Below are positions 1 to 8,200 of a stretch of DNA of 63,801 nt, in pieces; position 1 is the stretch's first letter; every line of letters begins with the position of its first letter. This DNA comes from Paraburkholderia bannensis NBRC 103871 (GTDB lineage Bacteria; Pseudomonadota; Gammaproteobacteria; Burkholderiales; Burkholderiaceae). The notes beneath the pieces are model-generated. The model searched no databases. It was given only the letters and a program-made list of their open reading frames with translations, and was not told the DNA's origin. The stretch covers positions 1 to 63,801 of the forward strand of contig NZ_BAYA01000036.1 of assembly GCF_000685015.1 (NCBI RefSeq), in the 5' to 3' direction. The position numbers and the translations under genes are program-made.

Positions 1-166
1 GCTGATTCGGATTTACGTCATGTTCCATGGCCGTACGCGCGATCGACACGCCGGGCTTCAGGCACATCATGACCAGCTCGTCGCGTGCGCCTTCGTCATA
101 CTCGCGTCGGCCGTCGCGTTTCTCGCCAATCACCAGACGGCTCTTCAGGTCTTTGTTCTCTGTCAT
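1..166 (-). CDS. IS66-family transposase OrfA (TnpA), partial at window edge
   Basis: The reverse strand opens at 166 with MTENKDLKSRLVIGEKRDG and continues with REYDEGARDELVMMCLKPG, running off the left edge after about 55 residues without a stop. This is the N-terminal helix-turn-helix region typical of the small IS66 accessory protein TnpA, which binds DNA and is needed for transposition. The rest of the element lies outside the window. A perfect palindrome sits just upstream at 181-200. Identification rests on family resemblance recalled from memory; the partial length limits certainty. Confidence 0.65.
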   Translation of the reverse strand, partial: MTENKDLKSRLVIGEKRDGRREYDEGARDELVMMCLKPGVSIARTAMEHDVNPNQ

Positions 167-180
167 CAGTGTCAGTGTGC

Positions 181-200
181 AGGTGTCCACGTGGACACCT
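181..200. repeat. 20-bp perfect palindrome
   Basis: AGGTGTCCAC followed directly by its exact reverse complement GTGGACACCT. It lies 15 bases upstream of the IS66 OrfA start codon on the opposite strand and about 24 bases before the Tn3 fragment. It could be an operator, a resolvase-like or restriction-type site, or part of an element end. No function can be assigned. Confidence 0.8.
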
Positions 201-223
201 AGCTTCTGACCTTCTGCCCCTCG

Positions 224-979
224 ATGGAAGGGCGTCTTTTATTGACCGCTTACCATATAAACACCGATTTCGCAATGGGCCTGGCACGGACACTGGGATT
301 CGATCTATGCCCTCGCCTGTCACACCTTCGTGACCGGCGGCTTCATGTCCCTCGAAACCATGAAGTCCCACCGCAACTCGCTGCGGTCACTGATCGCGAT
401 GTGAGGATAGAACTCATCGTGGACGTATGGGACGAGTTAGTCAGGATCGCTGCGTCCATCCGTTCAGGAAAATGTACGGCAGTCGAAGCTCTGGCTCGCT
501 TCGGCTCAGCAGCGCGTGGGCAGGCCGTTTATGAAGGCGGCGTTCACGTTGGTCGCCTGTTCAGAAGTATCTTTCTGATCGACTATTTCACCAATGCCCC
601 GTTCAGGGCAGAAATGCAGCATGTCCTGAACCGCGGAGAAGCGGTTCACAACGTTCAACGCGCGATCCATATCGGCAAGATACCCGTCGAACTTGCACGC
701 CGCCAGGAATCGCTCTCGGCAGTCTCGTCCGCGCTGACACTCCTCTCGAATATCCTGATGGCGTGGAACACCACCCATATGCAACGCGCTCTTGAGGAAA
801 TTCAGGCGGCCACGGGCGTGCCACTGGACCCTGGGCAGTTGAGAAGAATCGCACCGACGCACCTGGAGGGAATCAACCTGCGCGGCACGTTCAATTTTCC
901 GGTGGATCGGTACGCACATCGAATCCTTCCCAGTCTCGCGAGCGATCCCCACGCTTCTACCGCCAGTCTCCGCGCCTGA
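224..979 (+). pseudogene. Tn3-family transposase TnpA, C-terminal fragment
   Basis: The reading frame encodes about 250 residues that match the C-terminal catalytic part of Tn3-family (IS1071-like) TnpA: LARTLGFDLCPRLSHLRDR, then WDELVRIAASIRSGK, LFRSIFLIDYFT, LNRGEAVHNVQRAIHIGKI and LTNI-like LLSNILMAWNTTHMQRALEE. Full-length TnpA is close to 1000 residues, so roughly three quarters, including the first catalytic aspartate region, is missing. The junction with unrelated sequence is around 270-290. The protein cannot be active. It marks a past insertion or a deletion in this mobile-element cluster. Confidence 0.8.
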
Positions 980-1010
980 GGCAAAGATCCACGGGGGAGT
1001 CAGCAGGTGT

Positions 1011-1595
1011 TTGATTCAAAACGAGATTTATACGGGGCCACAAGGCAAAGGCACGCCAGGCATGGATGCTCCTATCCGGAAAATTGCACGAAAATCAAAT
1101 GGATACCTCTACAAGATCGAGGAGCAGATCCGTGGCAAACCACCTGATGAGCGGCACAGTGTGCGCCAGGCGCGAGCGGTGCCGCTGCTCGACGACATGA
1201 AACGCTGGTTCGAAGCAACGCTCACCACGCTCTCCGCAAAATCCGACACGACCAAGGCGATTCAGTACGCGCTGAATCGCTGGCCGGCGATCATCTACTA
1301 CTGCAGCGACGGGCGTGCGGAAATAGACAACCTGATCGCCGAGCGAGCACTGCGCGGCGTCGCCCTCGGCAGACGGAATTACTTGTTCGCCGGCGCCGAC
1401 TCCAGTGGCGAACGTGCCGCCGCGATGTATAGCCTGATTGGCACGGCGCGCTTGAACGGCCTCGATCCCGAGGCGTATCTCGCCGACGTGCTCGAGCGCG
1501 TCGCTGACCATCCGATCAACCGCATCGACGAGCTGCTGCCGTGGAACGTGGCGTCGTCGCTACCCTCTACTGCCCACGTCGATCCTATCCGATAA
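1011..1595 (+). pseudogene. IS66-family transposase TnpC, C-terminal fragment
   Basis: From about 1080 the frame gives RKSNGYLYKIEEQIRGK, YALNRWPAIIYYCSDGRAEI, DNLIAERALRGVALGRRN, YLFAGADSSGERAAAMYSLI and DHPINRIDELLPWNV, the well-conserved C-terminal end of the IS66 DDE transposase TnpC with its final acidic residue region. Intact TnpC is about 500 residues; only about 170 remain, so the gene is 5'-truncated. The first 20 codons after the GTG/ATG-like start look unrelated. With the IS66 OrfA at the left edge, this shows that IS66-type elements were broken here. Confidence 0.85.
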
Positions 1596-1880
1596 TATCG
1601 CGCTCCCGTCGTCAACGATCTACGCTACGGTGCCGGTCGAGTGCTTACAGGCTAGCATCGTTACTGGACGTCGCACCCCTCGTCTGTTCCCGCGATACAA
1701 CAGCCTGAAATTGCTCGATTTTGCAGTTTTAGCTCGGTATACGGAACGTTTTCAGTAAATCTCCCGCTAGCGAACTTGCTGACACGGCTAGCGGCAATTG
1801 TGGGCACCAACAAACTGATTGCGGCCTACGCGTGGCAGTTAAACTGCCGGAAGCACGGATAGAGCAACCATCGGGGCACC

Positions 1881-2924
1881 ATGACAGCATCAGACGCATC
1901 GGACTGGCAGGCGTTGCCCGTCCAAGTTCAAAAGGCATTGTCGGCGGGTTGGAGCGCCGGCGCGATGCCCACCCACGCATCGGCGCTTTACAGCCGATGG
2001 TGGCAACTCGAAACCTGGCTGCGTTCACTTGTCTACGTGGAGTTGCGAAGCAAGTATGGCAACGCATGGGCCGACGGGCTACCGCCCAATTCGGCGAATC
2101 GTCAGCAACAGGACGGGGCGTACCATTACATGCAAACGCCCGATGCGCAAGATCAACTCGCGTACCTCGACGCGGCGCCGCTTCTTGAACTGACACACGA
2201 ACAGTGGGACCTCTTTGGGCCGTATTTGCCTGCCCGAAAAATCTGGGCGGGCCGAATCGAAGAGCTTAAACAGATCAGGAATCGCATCGGCCACTGTCGC
2301 CGGCCTCACGACGACGATCTCGATCGCCTAGAGCAAACGCTGCGTGACCTTGAGCGCGGCGCGTTCCGCGCAACGTCGTCGTTCAATGATCAGTCATCGC
2401 CGGACGAGCGATGGTCGGATGTCCTCGTTCGGGACTGGGTGCACGGAAACCATTCGTACGCGCACCTGATCGAACATGCGAGGAGGCAGTACGACGCGAG
2501 TTTCCGACTCATGGTGTCGACCCGCCCATGGACGCAGCCTCCCGCGCCCGAAGACGACCAACTCGGCTCACGAGCTGGCTGTATTTGGCACGCCTGTTGG
2601 TATTTTAGAGGCGGACGGTTCTTCGATCTTGAGCAGTTCTGGCGCGAGATCGAGATAGACAAGGATCTCATCACACTCGTTTGCTCAGACTCAGCGTCAA
2701 GTCTTCAGGTCTCATTCTCGGCGCTGGAAGATCAGCAGTCGATCAGCGATGCGATCGGCCGAGGCTTTGACTCAGCGCTTGCGAACGTGCGCTTCACCTA
2801 CAACGACGAGGATCCCGTCACGTGGGCAAGACGTTTCGTCAATGTGGATCCGCGCGTGCACGCCGGTACGCCTTGGGCGTCAATAGATCCCTCGATGCGA
2901 GGGGTCAGCCTGTTTTCCGCCTGA
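1881..2924 (+). CDS. HEPN-domain protein of unknown role
   Basis: 347 residues. A region near residues 125-165 contains ELKQIRNRIGHCRRP, an R-x4-H motif (RNRIGH) set in an amphipathic helical stretch, characteristic of HEPN domains, many of which are RNases in toxin-antitoxin and antiphage systems. Upstream, SRWWQLETWLRSLVYVELRS is the usual first long helix of Swt1-type HEPN proteins. The C-terminal half (residues 200-347, rich in W/F) is unrecognised. The gene stands alone between transposase remnants and a LigD fragment, which suggests horizontal gain. No antitoxin-like partner is visible on either side. Function as RNase or defence factor is inference. Confidence 0.6.
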   Translation: MTASDASDWQALPVQVQKALSAGWSAGAMPTHASALYSRWWQLETWLRSLVYVELRSKYGNAWADGLPPNSANRQQQDGAYHYMQTPDAQDQLAYLDAAPLLELTHEQWDLFGPYLPARKIWAGRIEELKQIRNRIGHCRRPHDDDLDRLEQTLRDLERGAFRATSSFNDQSSPDERWSDVLVRDWVHGNHSYAHLIEHARRQYDASFRLMVSTRPWTQPPAPEDDQLGSRAGCIWHACWYFRGGRFFDLEQFWREIEIDKDLITLVCSDSASSLQVSFSALEDQQSISDAIGRGFDSALANVRFTYNDEDPVTWARRFVNVDPRVHAGTPWASIDPSMRGVSLFSA

Positions 2925-3419
2925 CTGTTCGCGACCGCTCGCGAACTACTGGCGCATGGGCCGCGCCGCAGAGGCCGCGGTGCTGCCGCGCAGCTTTAGG
3001 CCTTCATCGCGATCCGCTGCGCGACTGCGCCCTTGGCCGTGCACGGGCTCCTCAGCGTTACTCTGACGCGTCCAGAGTGGCCCGAACTACCAGCTCAACA
3101 CGACTGAGTAGCGGTGGAAATGTCACCCCCGCGAACCGCCATCCCGTCGGCGTACACGCGGCGAATCCGCCGCAAAGCCCGGCCCTGTCGTTAGCCTGTG
3201 TTCGCGACATAGCTGCGATTTTCAACGAAACTGCACTCGCGCCGATCGAGCCGCGGGAATTCCGGTAGCCGCTACTGCGATGCGAAGTCAGATTTAATGC
3301 GGACTGAGGCGAAGTGACGGTTTTATTGCGCTCCGAGTGGAAGCAAAACCGTCACTTCGGCGACTCAGAACGCGTCCGGTCGAACCGGCGCCAGTGACCA
3401 TTTATTGCGTCCTACGCTC
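2925..3419. other. No convincing gene; contains inverted repeat
   Basis: Open frames here have irregular amino-acid composition and no recognisable motif. The only structure seen is the inverted repeat at 3310-3359. A possible frame across 2822-3268 overlaps the HEPN gene and is taken as a shadow. Confidence 0.5.
3310..3359. repeat. Inverted repeat, 15-bp perfect arms
   Basis: The arm CGAAGTGACGGTTTT (3310-3324) is repeated as its exact reverse complement at 3345-3359, with a 20-base loop. No T-run follows, so it is not a simple terminator. It sits at the boundary between unrelated DNA and the LigD fragment, so it could be a relic of a mobile-element end or an integration junction. Confidence 0.75.
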
Positions 3420-3946
3420 GGCCCGCGCAAGCACTTGCCGGTATCGCTGCGCACGAAGTGTGGTTGGACGGAGAGATTGTCGTGCTCGATGAGACCGGTC
3501 GCGCCGACTTCAGCAAGTTGCAGAACGCATTCGACGCGCGTAGTACGGCGACCATCGCGTTCTTCGCCTTCGATCTGCTCTGGCTGAACGGATTCGATCT
3601 CAGGTGCGCTCCATTACGTGAACGCCGCGGCGAACTGGAGCTGCTCCTTCGTCCTGCGGAGGGCCCACTGTTACGCGTTTCGGATCTTTTTCCATACGAT
3701 CCGATGTCGCTGCTTGCTTCGGCTCGAAAGCGGCGACTGCAAGGCATCATGGGAAAAAGGGTAAGCGCGCCCTACCGTTCAGGCCGAAGCACCGACTGGG
3801 TCAAGCTCAAGGCGGGGCTGCGGCAGGAATTTGTCGTTGGCGGCTTCAATCATTCGCGCGGTGCGACGACCGGTGTGCGATCGCTATTACTTGGAGTGCA
3901 CGGTGATGAGGGTGAACTTCAGGTGATTACTTCGCAACGCTTATGA
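3420..3946 (+). pseudogene. ATP-dependent DNA ligase (LigD-type) internal fragment
   Basis: The frame reads (A)GIAAHEVWLDGEIVVLDETG, RADFSKLQNAFD, FFAFDLLWLNGFDLR, LRERRGELELLL, GIMGKRVSAPYRSGRS, DWVKLKAGLRQEFVVGGF and VRSLLLGVHGDEGEL. These are adenylation-domain motifs III-V and the start of the OB fold of LigD. The KxDG nucleophile motif, the phosphoesterase and polymerase domains, and the end of the OB fold are absent, and there is a stop in frame just upstream. It is a dead fragment. It is a different copy from the larger broken ligD at 18.1-20.6 kb. Confidence 0.85.
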
Positions 3947-3983
3947 CAGACCCCGCCCGGCAGGAATAGCCACTACTTAGAAC

Positions 3984-4009
3984 AAAAAAGGGGCCAGAGC
4001 CCCTTTTTT
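3984..4009. terminator. Bidirectional rho-independent terminator
   Basis: AAAAAAGGGGC, a four-base loop, then GCCCCTTTTTT. The stem is flanked by A6 and T6 runs, so it can serve both the LigD fragment side (+) and the patatin operon (-), whose last gene ends at 4008. Confidence 0.85.
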
Positions 4010-4280
4010 ACTTGCCTTGTAATCTCCGCAACTTCATTAACTTGAGCTGTCGCAAAGCGTCTTCGGATTCTTTGAGAGCCTCCGCAAGTTTTCTCTCAAC
4101 CTCGTTGCCGCCCTTAGCCAAAGCAAGTTGAAAGACTTGCGCCACGTCTCGACTGCGAACCTTACCCGGTTGAACAATGACCTCCGGTCGGTTGTCCCCT
4201 TTGGAGCGAACACCCGTCTTACGCGAAACTGCCTTCTTCGCCGGAGTATGCGCCGGCGTGCGCACTTGTGTCATTACCAT
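4008..4280 (-). CDS. Small basic protein, third gene of patatin operon
   Basis: About 90 residues (or 88 if started at the ATG at 4274, which overlaps the upstream stop as TAATG). The N-terminus is rich in T, K and R; the C-terminal half (NEVERKLAEALKESEDALRQ LKLMKLRRLQ) is a strongly predicted amphipathic helix. The stop/start overlap with the preceding gene suggests translational coupling. No family is recognised. A transcription terminator immediately follows, so this is the end of the operon. Confidence 0.6.
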   Translation of the reverse strand: MVMTQVRTPAHTPAKKAVSRKTGVRSKGDNRPEVIVQPGKVRSRDVAQVFQLALAKGGNEVERKLAEALKESEDALRQLKLMKLRRLQGK

Positions 4281-4720
4281 GGCGATGACGACCTCTTCTG
4301 AATAGCGTCATAGATGTGAAAGTCAGTATACCCGACAAGCGACCTGGAAAGGCTACCGAAGAAATCCTCGAAATCCGCCTGATCCGGTCGTAACTCTTCA
4401 AATACGTCTGAAAATTCAACGACAATGACGAGGGGCTTCTCTTTGTTGCCGTCTATCAACGGGAGTTCGCAATCCTTCTTCCGACGTGACACAGGCACCA
4501 ACATGCGCCAGTGCGGCTGCATCCATTCCTCGTCGGCCGGTCGTAGTTCGAGGGTGTGCCGGTTACTCTCCCAGACCCGCGTGAGGTCCATTACGGAAAT
4601 TGAGTACGCATCCGTGAATCCGACCCCCTCAAGGAGTTCGAAATCGCCGCCGCCCCCGCGTGGTTGATACGCTCCAGTGACTTTAGCAACCAGCGCGTAG
4701 CACCCGGGCGACACCATGGA
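4274..4720 (-). CDS. Unknown protein, second gene of patatin operon
   Basis: About 148 residues from the ATG at 4720 (an alternative ATG lies at 4765). It carries motifs such as GGGGDFELLEGVGFTDAY, ESNRHTLELRP and PLVIVVEFSDVFEELRPDQ; the composition is acidic and soluble-looking. It is unrecognised. Its start lies inside the 3' end of the patatin gene in another frame, an overlap of more than 100 bases, which is unusual. Either the genes truly overlap, or one indel near 4710 has split what was a single patatin protein with this C-terminal domain. The amino-acid pattern between 4700 and 4591 looks genuine in this frame and not in the patatin frame. Confidence 0.55.
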   Translation of the reverse strand, partial: SMVSPGCYALVAKVTGAYQPRGGGGDFELLEGVGFTDAYSISVMDLTRVWESNRHTLELRPADEEWMQPHWRMLVPVSRRKKDCELPLIDGNKEKPLVIVVEFSDVFEELRPDQADFEDFFGSLSRSLVGYTDFHIYDAIQKRSSSPW

Positions 4721-5985
4721 GCGCCGCGGACGACCATTGAGACGGCGTTCCGCACTTTTCCACAAATTGATCGTAGGATGTCGGGATATACCGTAAGTTC
4801 AAGGCGCAATTCTTCAAAGACGAATCTCCGCGCCTCCTCCACGTTTTCAAACAAAGTGGTGATATTCGCATCAAAATCAAGCAGCGATAGGGAGCAGGGA
4901 ATGGGCACATGGACCATATCTTCGACGCCACGAGCATCGATCTCTAGGGTGCCCGAAATTACCGACTCTCCAATGGCGGCGAGCCGGTGCTTTTCCTTGC
5001 GCTCTGGCGGCTTGGGCACGCCGCCGTCCTGATCGGTGCCACTTGTCGCACTTCCGCCATCCGGATCGATTCCGAATGCAATGATCGGACAAAGCAGCTC
5101 GTCACGGTGGCGCTGAAGCGTCCACACCGGCAGATTCGAGATCAGACCGCCATCCTGGAAACTGCGCTCCCGTGCATCTCGGTACATACCGGCGCCGCGC
5201 GCACACATAAATCGCCACGGCTCGAAAATGACGGGCAAACAAATTGACGCTGCCACTGCGTCGGCCACCGGAACGTCAGGAGTGCGCTCATAAGAAAAAA
5301 CCTCACCATGCTCGTCGGTGATGTTAGTCGCGACTATATGGAGCGGAATGCGACCAGCGTCGTGCAAATCTCTGAATGTTACATTTCGCTTTCGATATAT
5401 TGGCGGATTCGGCGCGTCAGCCAGCTTTTCCGAGAGCGCGTGATCGATGAACCGGCGCACATGCTTCACCGACGTAATTCCGGACGAGAGCTTGTTTTTC
5501 GCTGCACCGAGTAGAGCAACCATCACCAGAAAAGTGATTAGCGCAGCAACGGGATGAAAGACATCGATTAGGCCCAAAACAACCAGCACTAGCACTCCGA
5601 TCTCGATCAAGGAGTTGCCACCGGCCATGCTTCTCAAAGCCTTGATGGCTCTCCAACCGAACGGTCCAAACAGGTCCGTTGCCTTTGTTACGCCCAGCTT
5701 CGGACCGAGCGTCTCCAAAATGTGGGACTGGTTTGCAGGGTCCATCAACTCCCGCCCCGAATACCCCCCGGCGACGAGCGCCGCGACCATCGCTCCCGCC
5801 GACGTTCCGGCTGCTCCGGCGATCGTAAGCCCCTGCTCCTCGACCGCGAGAAGCGCCCCAACGTGCACGACCCCTTTTGCCCCTCCCCCCTGAAACGTCA
5901 CTAAGACCGATTGCTCCGCGGTTTCGGTCCCTGCAATGAGGGCACTGTCAGCATCAATTTCCCCGACTACAGCGCTATTGTCCAT
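4591..5985 (-). CDS. Patatin-like phospholipase with two membrane segments
   Basis: 464 residues. The patatin signature is complete: oxyanion loop FQGGGAKGVVHVGAL (residues 30-45), nucleophile elbow GTSAGAM (about 60, G-x-S-x-G) and the catalytic aspartate in FQDGGLISNLP (about 275). Two hydrophobic segments (about 128-160, LIEIGVLVLVVLGLI and ALITFLVMVALLG) sit inside the patatin fold, suggesting membrane attachment. Patatins hydrolyse acyl esters of phospholipids, and some are effectors in antiphage systems. No CD-NTase or other sensor gene is adjacent, so a CBASS assignment is not supported. The last 35-40 codons may be out-of-frame readthrough. The ribosome site GAAGGG lies before the ATG. 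Confidence 0.8.
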   Translation of the reverse strand: MDNSAVVGEIDADSALIAGTETAEQSVLVTFQGGGAKGVVHVGALLAVEEQGLTIAGAAGTSAGAMVAALVAGGYSGRELMDPANQSHILETLGPKLGVTKATDLFGPFGWRAIKALRSMAGGNSLIEIGVLVLVVLGLIDVFHPVAALITFLVMVALLGAAKNKLSSGITSVKHVRRFIDHALSEKLADAPNPPIYRKRNVTFRDLHDAGRIPLHIVATNITDEHGEVFSYERTPDVPVADAVAASICLPVIFEPWRFMCARGAGMYRDARERSFQDGGLISNLPVWTLQRHRDELLCPIIAFGIDPDGGSATSGTDQDGGVPKPPERKEKHRLAAIGESVISGTLEIDARGVEDMVHVPIPCSLSLLDFDANITTLFENVEEARRFVFEELRLELTVYPDILRSICGKVRNAVSMVVRGAPWCRPGATRWLLKSLERINHAGAAAISNSLRGSDSRMRTQFP

Positions 5986-6525
5986 CTATTATCGCCCTTC
6001 ATTGTTTGGCTCCCCGTATTGTTCACGCACGACGGCGGACAGACGGCCGCTGATTTTACGCGTTGCACACTAACAGCGGGAGCCGCGTCGCAAATGAGCG
6101 TAGGCGCTGCGAGACGAATGTCGTGAGTCTGGGACTTTGATCAATTTGGGCCGCCCTAAGTCGCACGTCCCACTCGGGACAAGTGGACGCGAGCGAGCGG
6201 CGCAAGCTAGGCCTGGAGAAATCCGGGCCAATCTTCGATCCAGGTGGCGCGCATCTGTGAGCACGGCTAGCACTAATTGCGAACACCAACACCCGTTGTC
6301 GATGCCGGACGGCTTGATTTTCCCTATTGCAAATCAACAGTCGGCTATTCGGACGCTGGCAGTGATGATGGATTTCGTCTGATCGGTGGAAATCGTGGTC
6401 ACCGAAGACGCTTTGACACTCGCCGCGCGCCACATATTCAGCGATCCCGGACCCCTGAAGCGGTAAAACGTCTGAAGGTAAGACCGTCGGAGTACCTTCA
6501 TCTCCAAGGTCGAAAATTAGCGCCC
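5986..6525. other. Intergenic, no supported gene
   Basis: Short overlapping frames on both strands with no motif, no convincing ribosome sites and mixed composition. It may contain decayed coding sequence, but nothing can be identified. Confidence 0.4.
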
Positions 6526-6618
6526 TTACGCTTTCGGGCTCGAGTTTTCTAAGCTCTTCCAGGCCTCCTCTGCGCCACGAATGAATGGAAACAGTCCAAT
6601 AAGCAATGTTTCGGACAT
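6526..6618 (-). CDS. Candidate 30-residue small protein with strong ribosome site
   Basis: MSETLLIGLFPFIRG AEEAW, ending ...SLENSSPKA. The start at 6618 is preceded by GTGAGGAGGCAATC, an excellent Shine-Dalgarno (GAGGAGG, 6 bases spacing). The hydrophobic N-terminal half followed by a charged tail fits a small membrane-associated peptide, but it could also be the remaining start of a broken larger gene. No homolog is known to me. Confidence 0.4.
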   Translation of the reverse strand: MSETLLIGLFPFIRGAEEAWKSLENSSPKA

Positions 6619-6812
6619 GATTGCCTCCTCACCTGCGACACGCTTTATTTTGTTCGGTGGTGAGCAAAAACCATTCCTCTTGCATCGCAACTTAAGATTT
6701 GATAAACGAGTTTATGCAGTTAAACAGATATCGAGTGCCGCAACGCTTCAATTTGCCTAGGCCTAAATTCTGCTGCGCGAACCTCATTTCACTGACAAAC
6801 AGGAAGAAACAT

Positions 6813-7010
6813 ATGAGAGTAAGCGTTTATAACGATGGCGACGAGTCTATCCGTGTAATTGCAGATCGGAAAGTGGGTAACGAGACGTTAATCGATGCAG
6901 GTGAAGAGGTTGTCCTTGAGGCAGAACGGATGATCCAGCTCATCGAAGTTGGCCACGCGGATCCAACCGACCCGGACGAAGATGCGGATGACGAAGGATT
7001 GGAGCGCTGA
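6813..7010 (+). CDS. Small acidic protein, unknown
   Basis: 65 residues. The ATG at 6813 is preceded by AGGAAG at 6801-6806. A longer frame starts at 6699, but it adds a basic Cys-containing leader with no ribosome site, so the later start is preferred. The body (MRVSVYNDGDESIRVIAD, then EEVVLEAERMIQLIEVGH) alternates beta and helix. The tail DPTDPDEDADDEGLER is very acidic. No family is recognised. Confidence 0.6.
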   Translation: MRVSVYNDGDESIRVIADRKVGNETLIDAGEEVVLEAERMIQLIEVGHADPTDPDEDADDEGLER

Positions 7011-7051
7011 CCGGTTTGGCACAATCGCCAATGGACTCACACCTGTCCCAG

Positions 7052-7114
7052 AAAAAAGTACCGGCCAGATGGCCGGCACAAGCCGTTCTTCGGGGCCGAA
7101 GGACGACGGGGTAA
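7052..7114 (-). ncRNA. Terminator-bearing repeated element, copy A (candidate small RNA)
   Basis: On the reverse strand: TTACCCCGTC, a CTTC...GAAG hairpin with a GGCCCCG loop, then GTGCCGGCC-ATCT-GGCCGGTAC and TTTTTT. The last hairpin plus T-run is a typical rho-independent terminator. The same order of parts occurs at 17661-17727 with compensating differences. It lies downstream of the frameshifted glycine-zipper gene, so the simplest reading is its terminator. The conserved C-rich upstream part suggests more than a terminator. Confidence 0.45.
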
Positions 7115-7240
7115 GGCGGATTTCCGTGCATAGCCGCCGTGCGCACCATTGTTCATTTCGCTTGGCCATCATAGAGATGGATCCAGACGTGTCGCACGGT
7201 TCCCCTCGCTCCGCTTCCAAAGACAGTAGTCCTTATAGCC

Positions 7241-7820
7241 TATGATCGCTGACTCTGGAAAGGACTCACCGGACGGGTTGGATCAAAGTCGATCCAACGG
7301 CCAGAACTCCATAGACCGGTGGCCTGTTCAATGTCCATACCGGCACAGCGCCGTAATATTTCGACTGCGCGGTACTGTAGGTTGTCATTGACATGGACAG
7401 CCAGCAATACCCCCGACTCCCGTTATCGTAACGGGGTGTTCTCCACGACCCCACCTGGCCGTTCGCCCCCTCCGCGCGTCATCAACATAGCGCCTGCAAG
7501 TGATCCTACATAGGCACCCACGGCGCTCCGCCACAATCAGCACAAGCATCGAATGAAAGAATGCGACGGTGACGATTGCGGCCACTACCAGTCCAACTAT
7601 CGCGCCAGCTGCCACCCCGCCCATCGCGCCCTTTCCAGCCGGTCTCGCCTGGGCATCGGCGTACTCGTCTCCTCCCACGGCAAACTGGGCATGTTGCCCC
7701 CCCCGGATTAACAAAGACTTCCGACACGTCGTCATCCACAAACCCGCTTTGCAGCAACGCCTGCTTCGCCGTATCAGCAGCGTCGAAAGTCGTGAAACGA
7801 GCAGCGATGATATGCGACAT
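7241..7820 (-). pseudogene. Frameshifted glycine-zipper / membrane stress protein
   Basis: The N-terminus MSHIIAARFTTFDAADTAKQ, with QALLQSGFVDDDVSEVFVNP, is the start of a family common in Burkholderia with a Gly/Ala-rich membrane zipper. The frame then breaks at a run of eight C (about 7697) and the zipper continues in another frame (GKGAMGGVAAGAIVGLVVAA). A further shift is needed to reach the family's C-terminal end (...IDFDPTRPV near 7268). At least two indels are required. Because one coincides with a homopolymer, sequencing error is a real alternative. The role of the family is unclear; it is probably an envelope protein. Confidence 0.6.
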
Positions 7821-8200
7821 GATTTTGCTCCTATCGAATTCAGGGCCACGCGCGACGCCGCCCCCTATGCTTCTGCTAGCGCAATCACTGTTCCATCAAT
7901 AGCGAACTGCATTTGACAACATTTTTGCGGTTGGCCGACGTGCGCCACCTCACCACGCATTGGCATCGGATGAATCACAAGCACGACCATCAACGGGTGT
8001 CCCTAGGCCCGAAATCTGCTACTTTTGTCTTTCGCGCAGTCGTCATTGCGCGGCTGGCCGCGCGAGACTAATCGCGCCGGATCCCGCCGAGCGCCAAGCC
8101 GGTCGTGCGCTCTCTCCCAGTCATGCCAGGCGGAAAATGCCAGACGTCATGAGCGTCCGACGTCTGGTAGATGGTCAGCCTGGCGGTGGGTAAGAAACCA
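7821..8200. other. Intergenic, no supported gene
   Basis: Upstream region of the glycine-zipper gene and downstream region of the DUF2934 gene. No convincing frame, repeat or terminator is seen. Confidence 0.4.

Noticed and set aside
3310..3359. Integron attC site or terminator
   Set aside because: No integrase, no attC core (RYYYAAC/GTTRRRY) and no T-run.
4591..5985. CBASS phospholipase (CapV)
   Set aside because: No CD-NTase, HORMA, TRIP13 or E1/E2 genes nearby.
7052..7114. Guanidine-II (mini-ykkC) riboswitch
   Set aside because: The paired ACGR tetraloops and CCC/GGG stems are not present, and the element reads on the reverse strand as a terminator.
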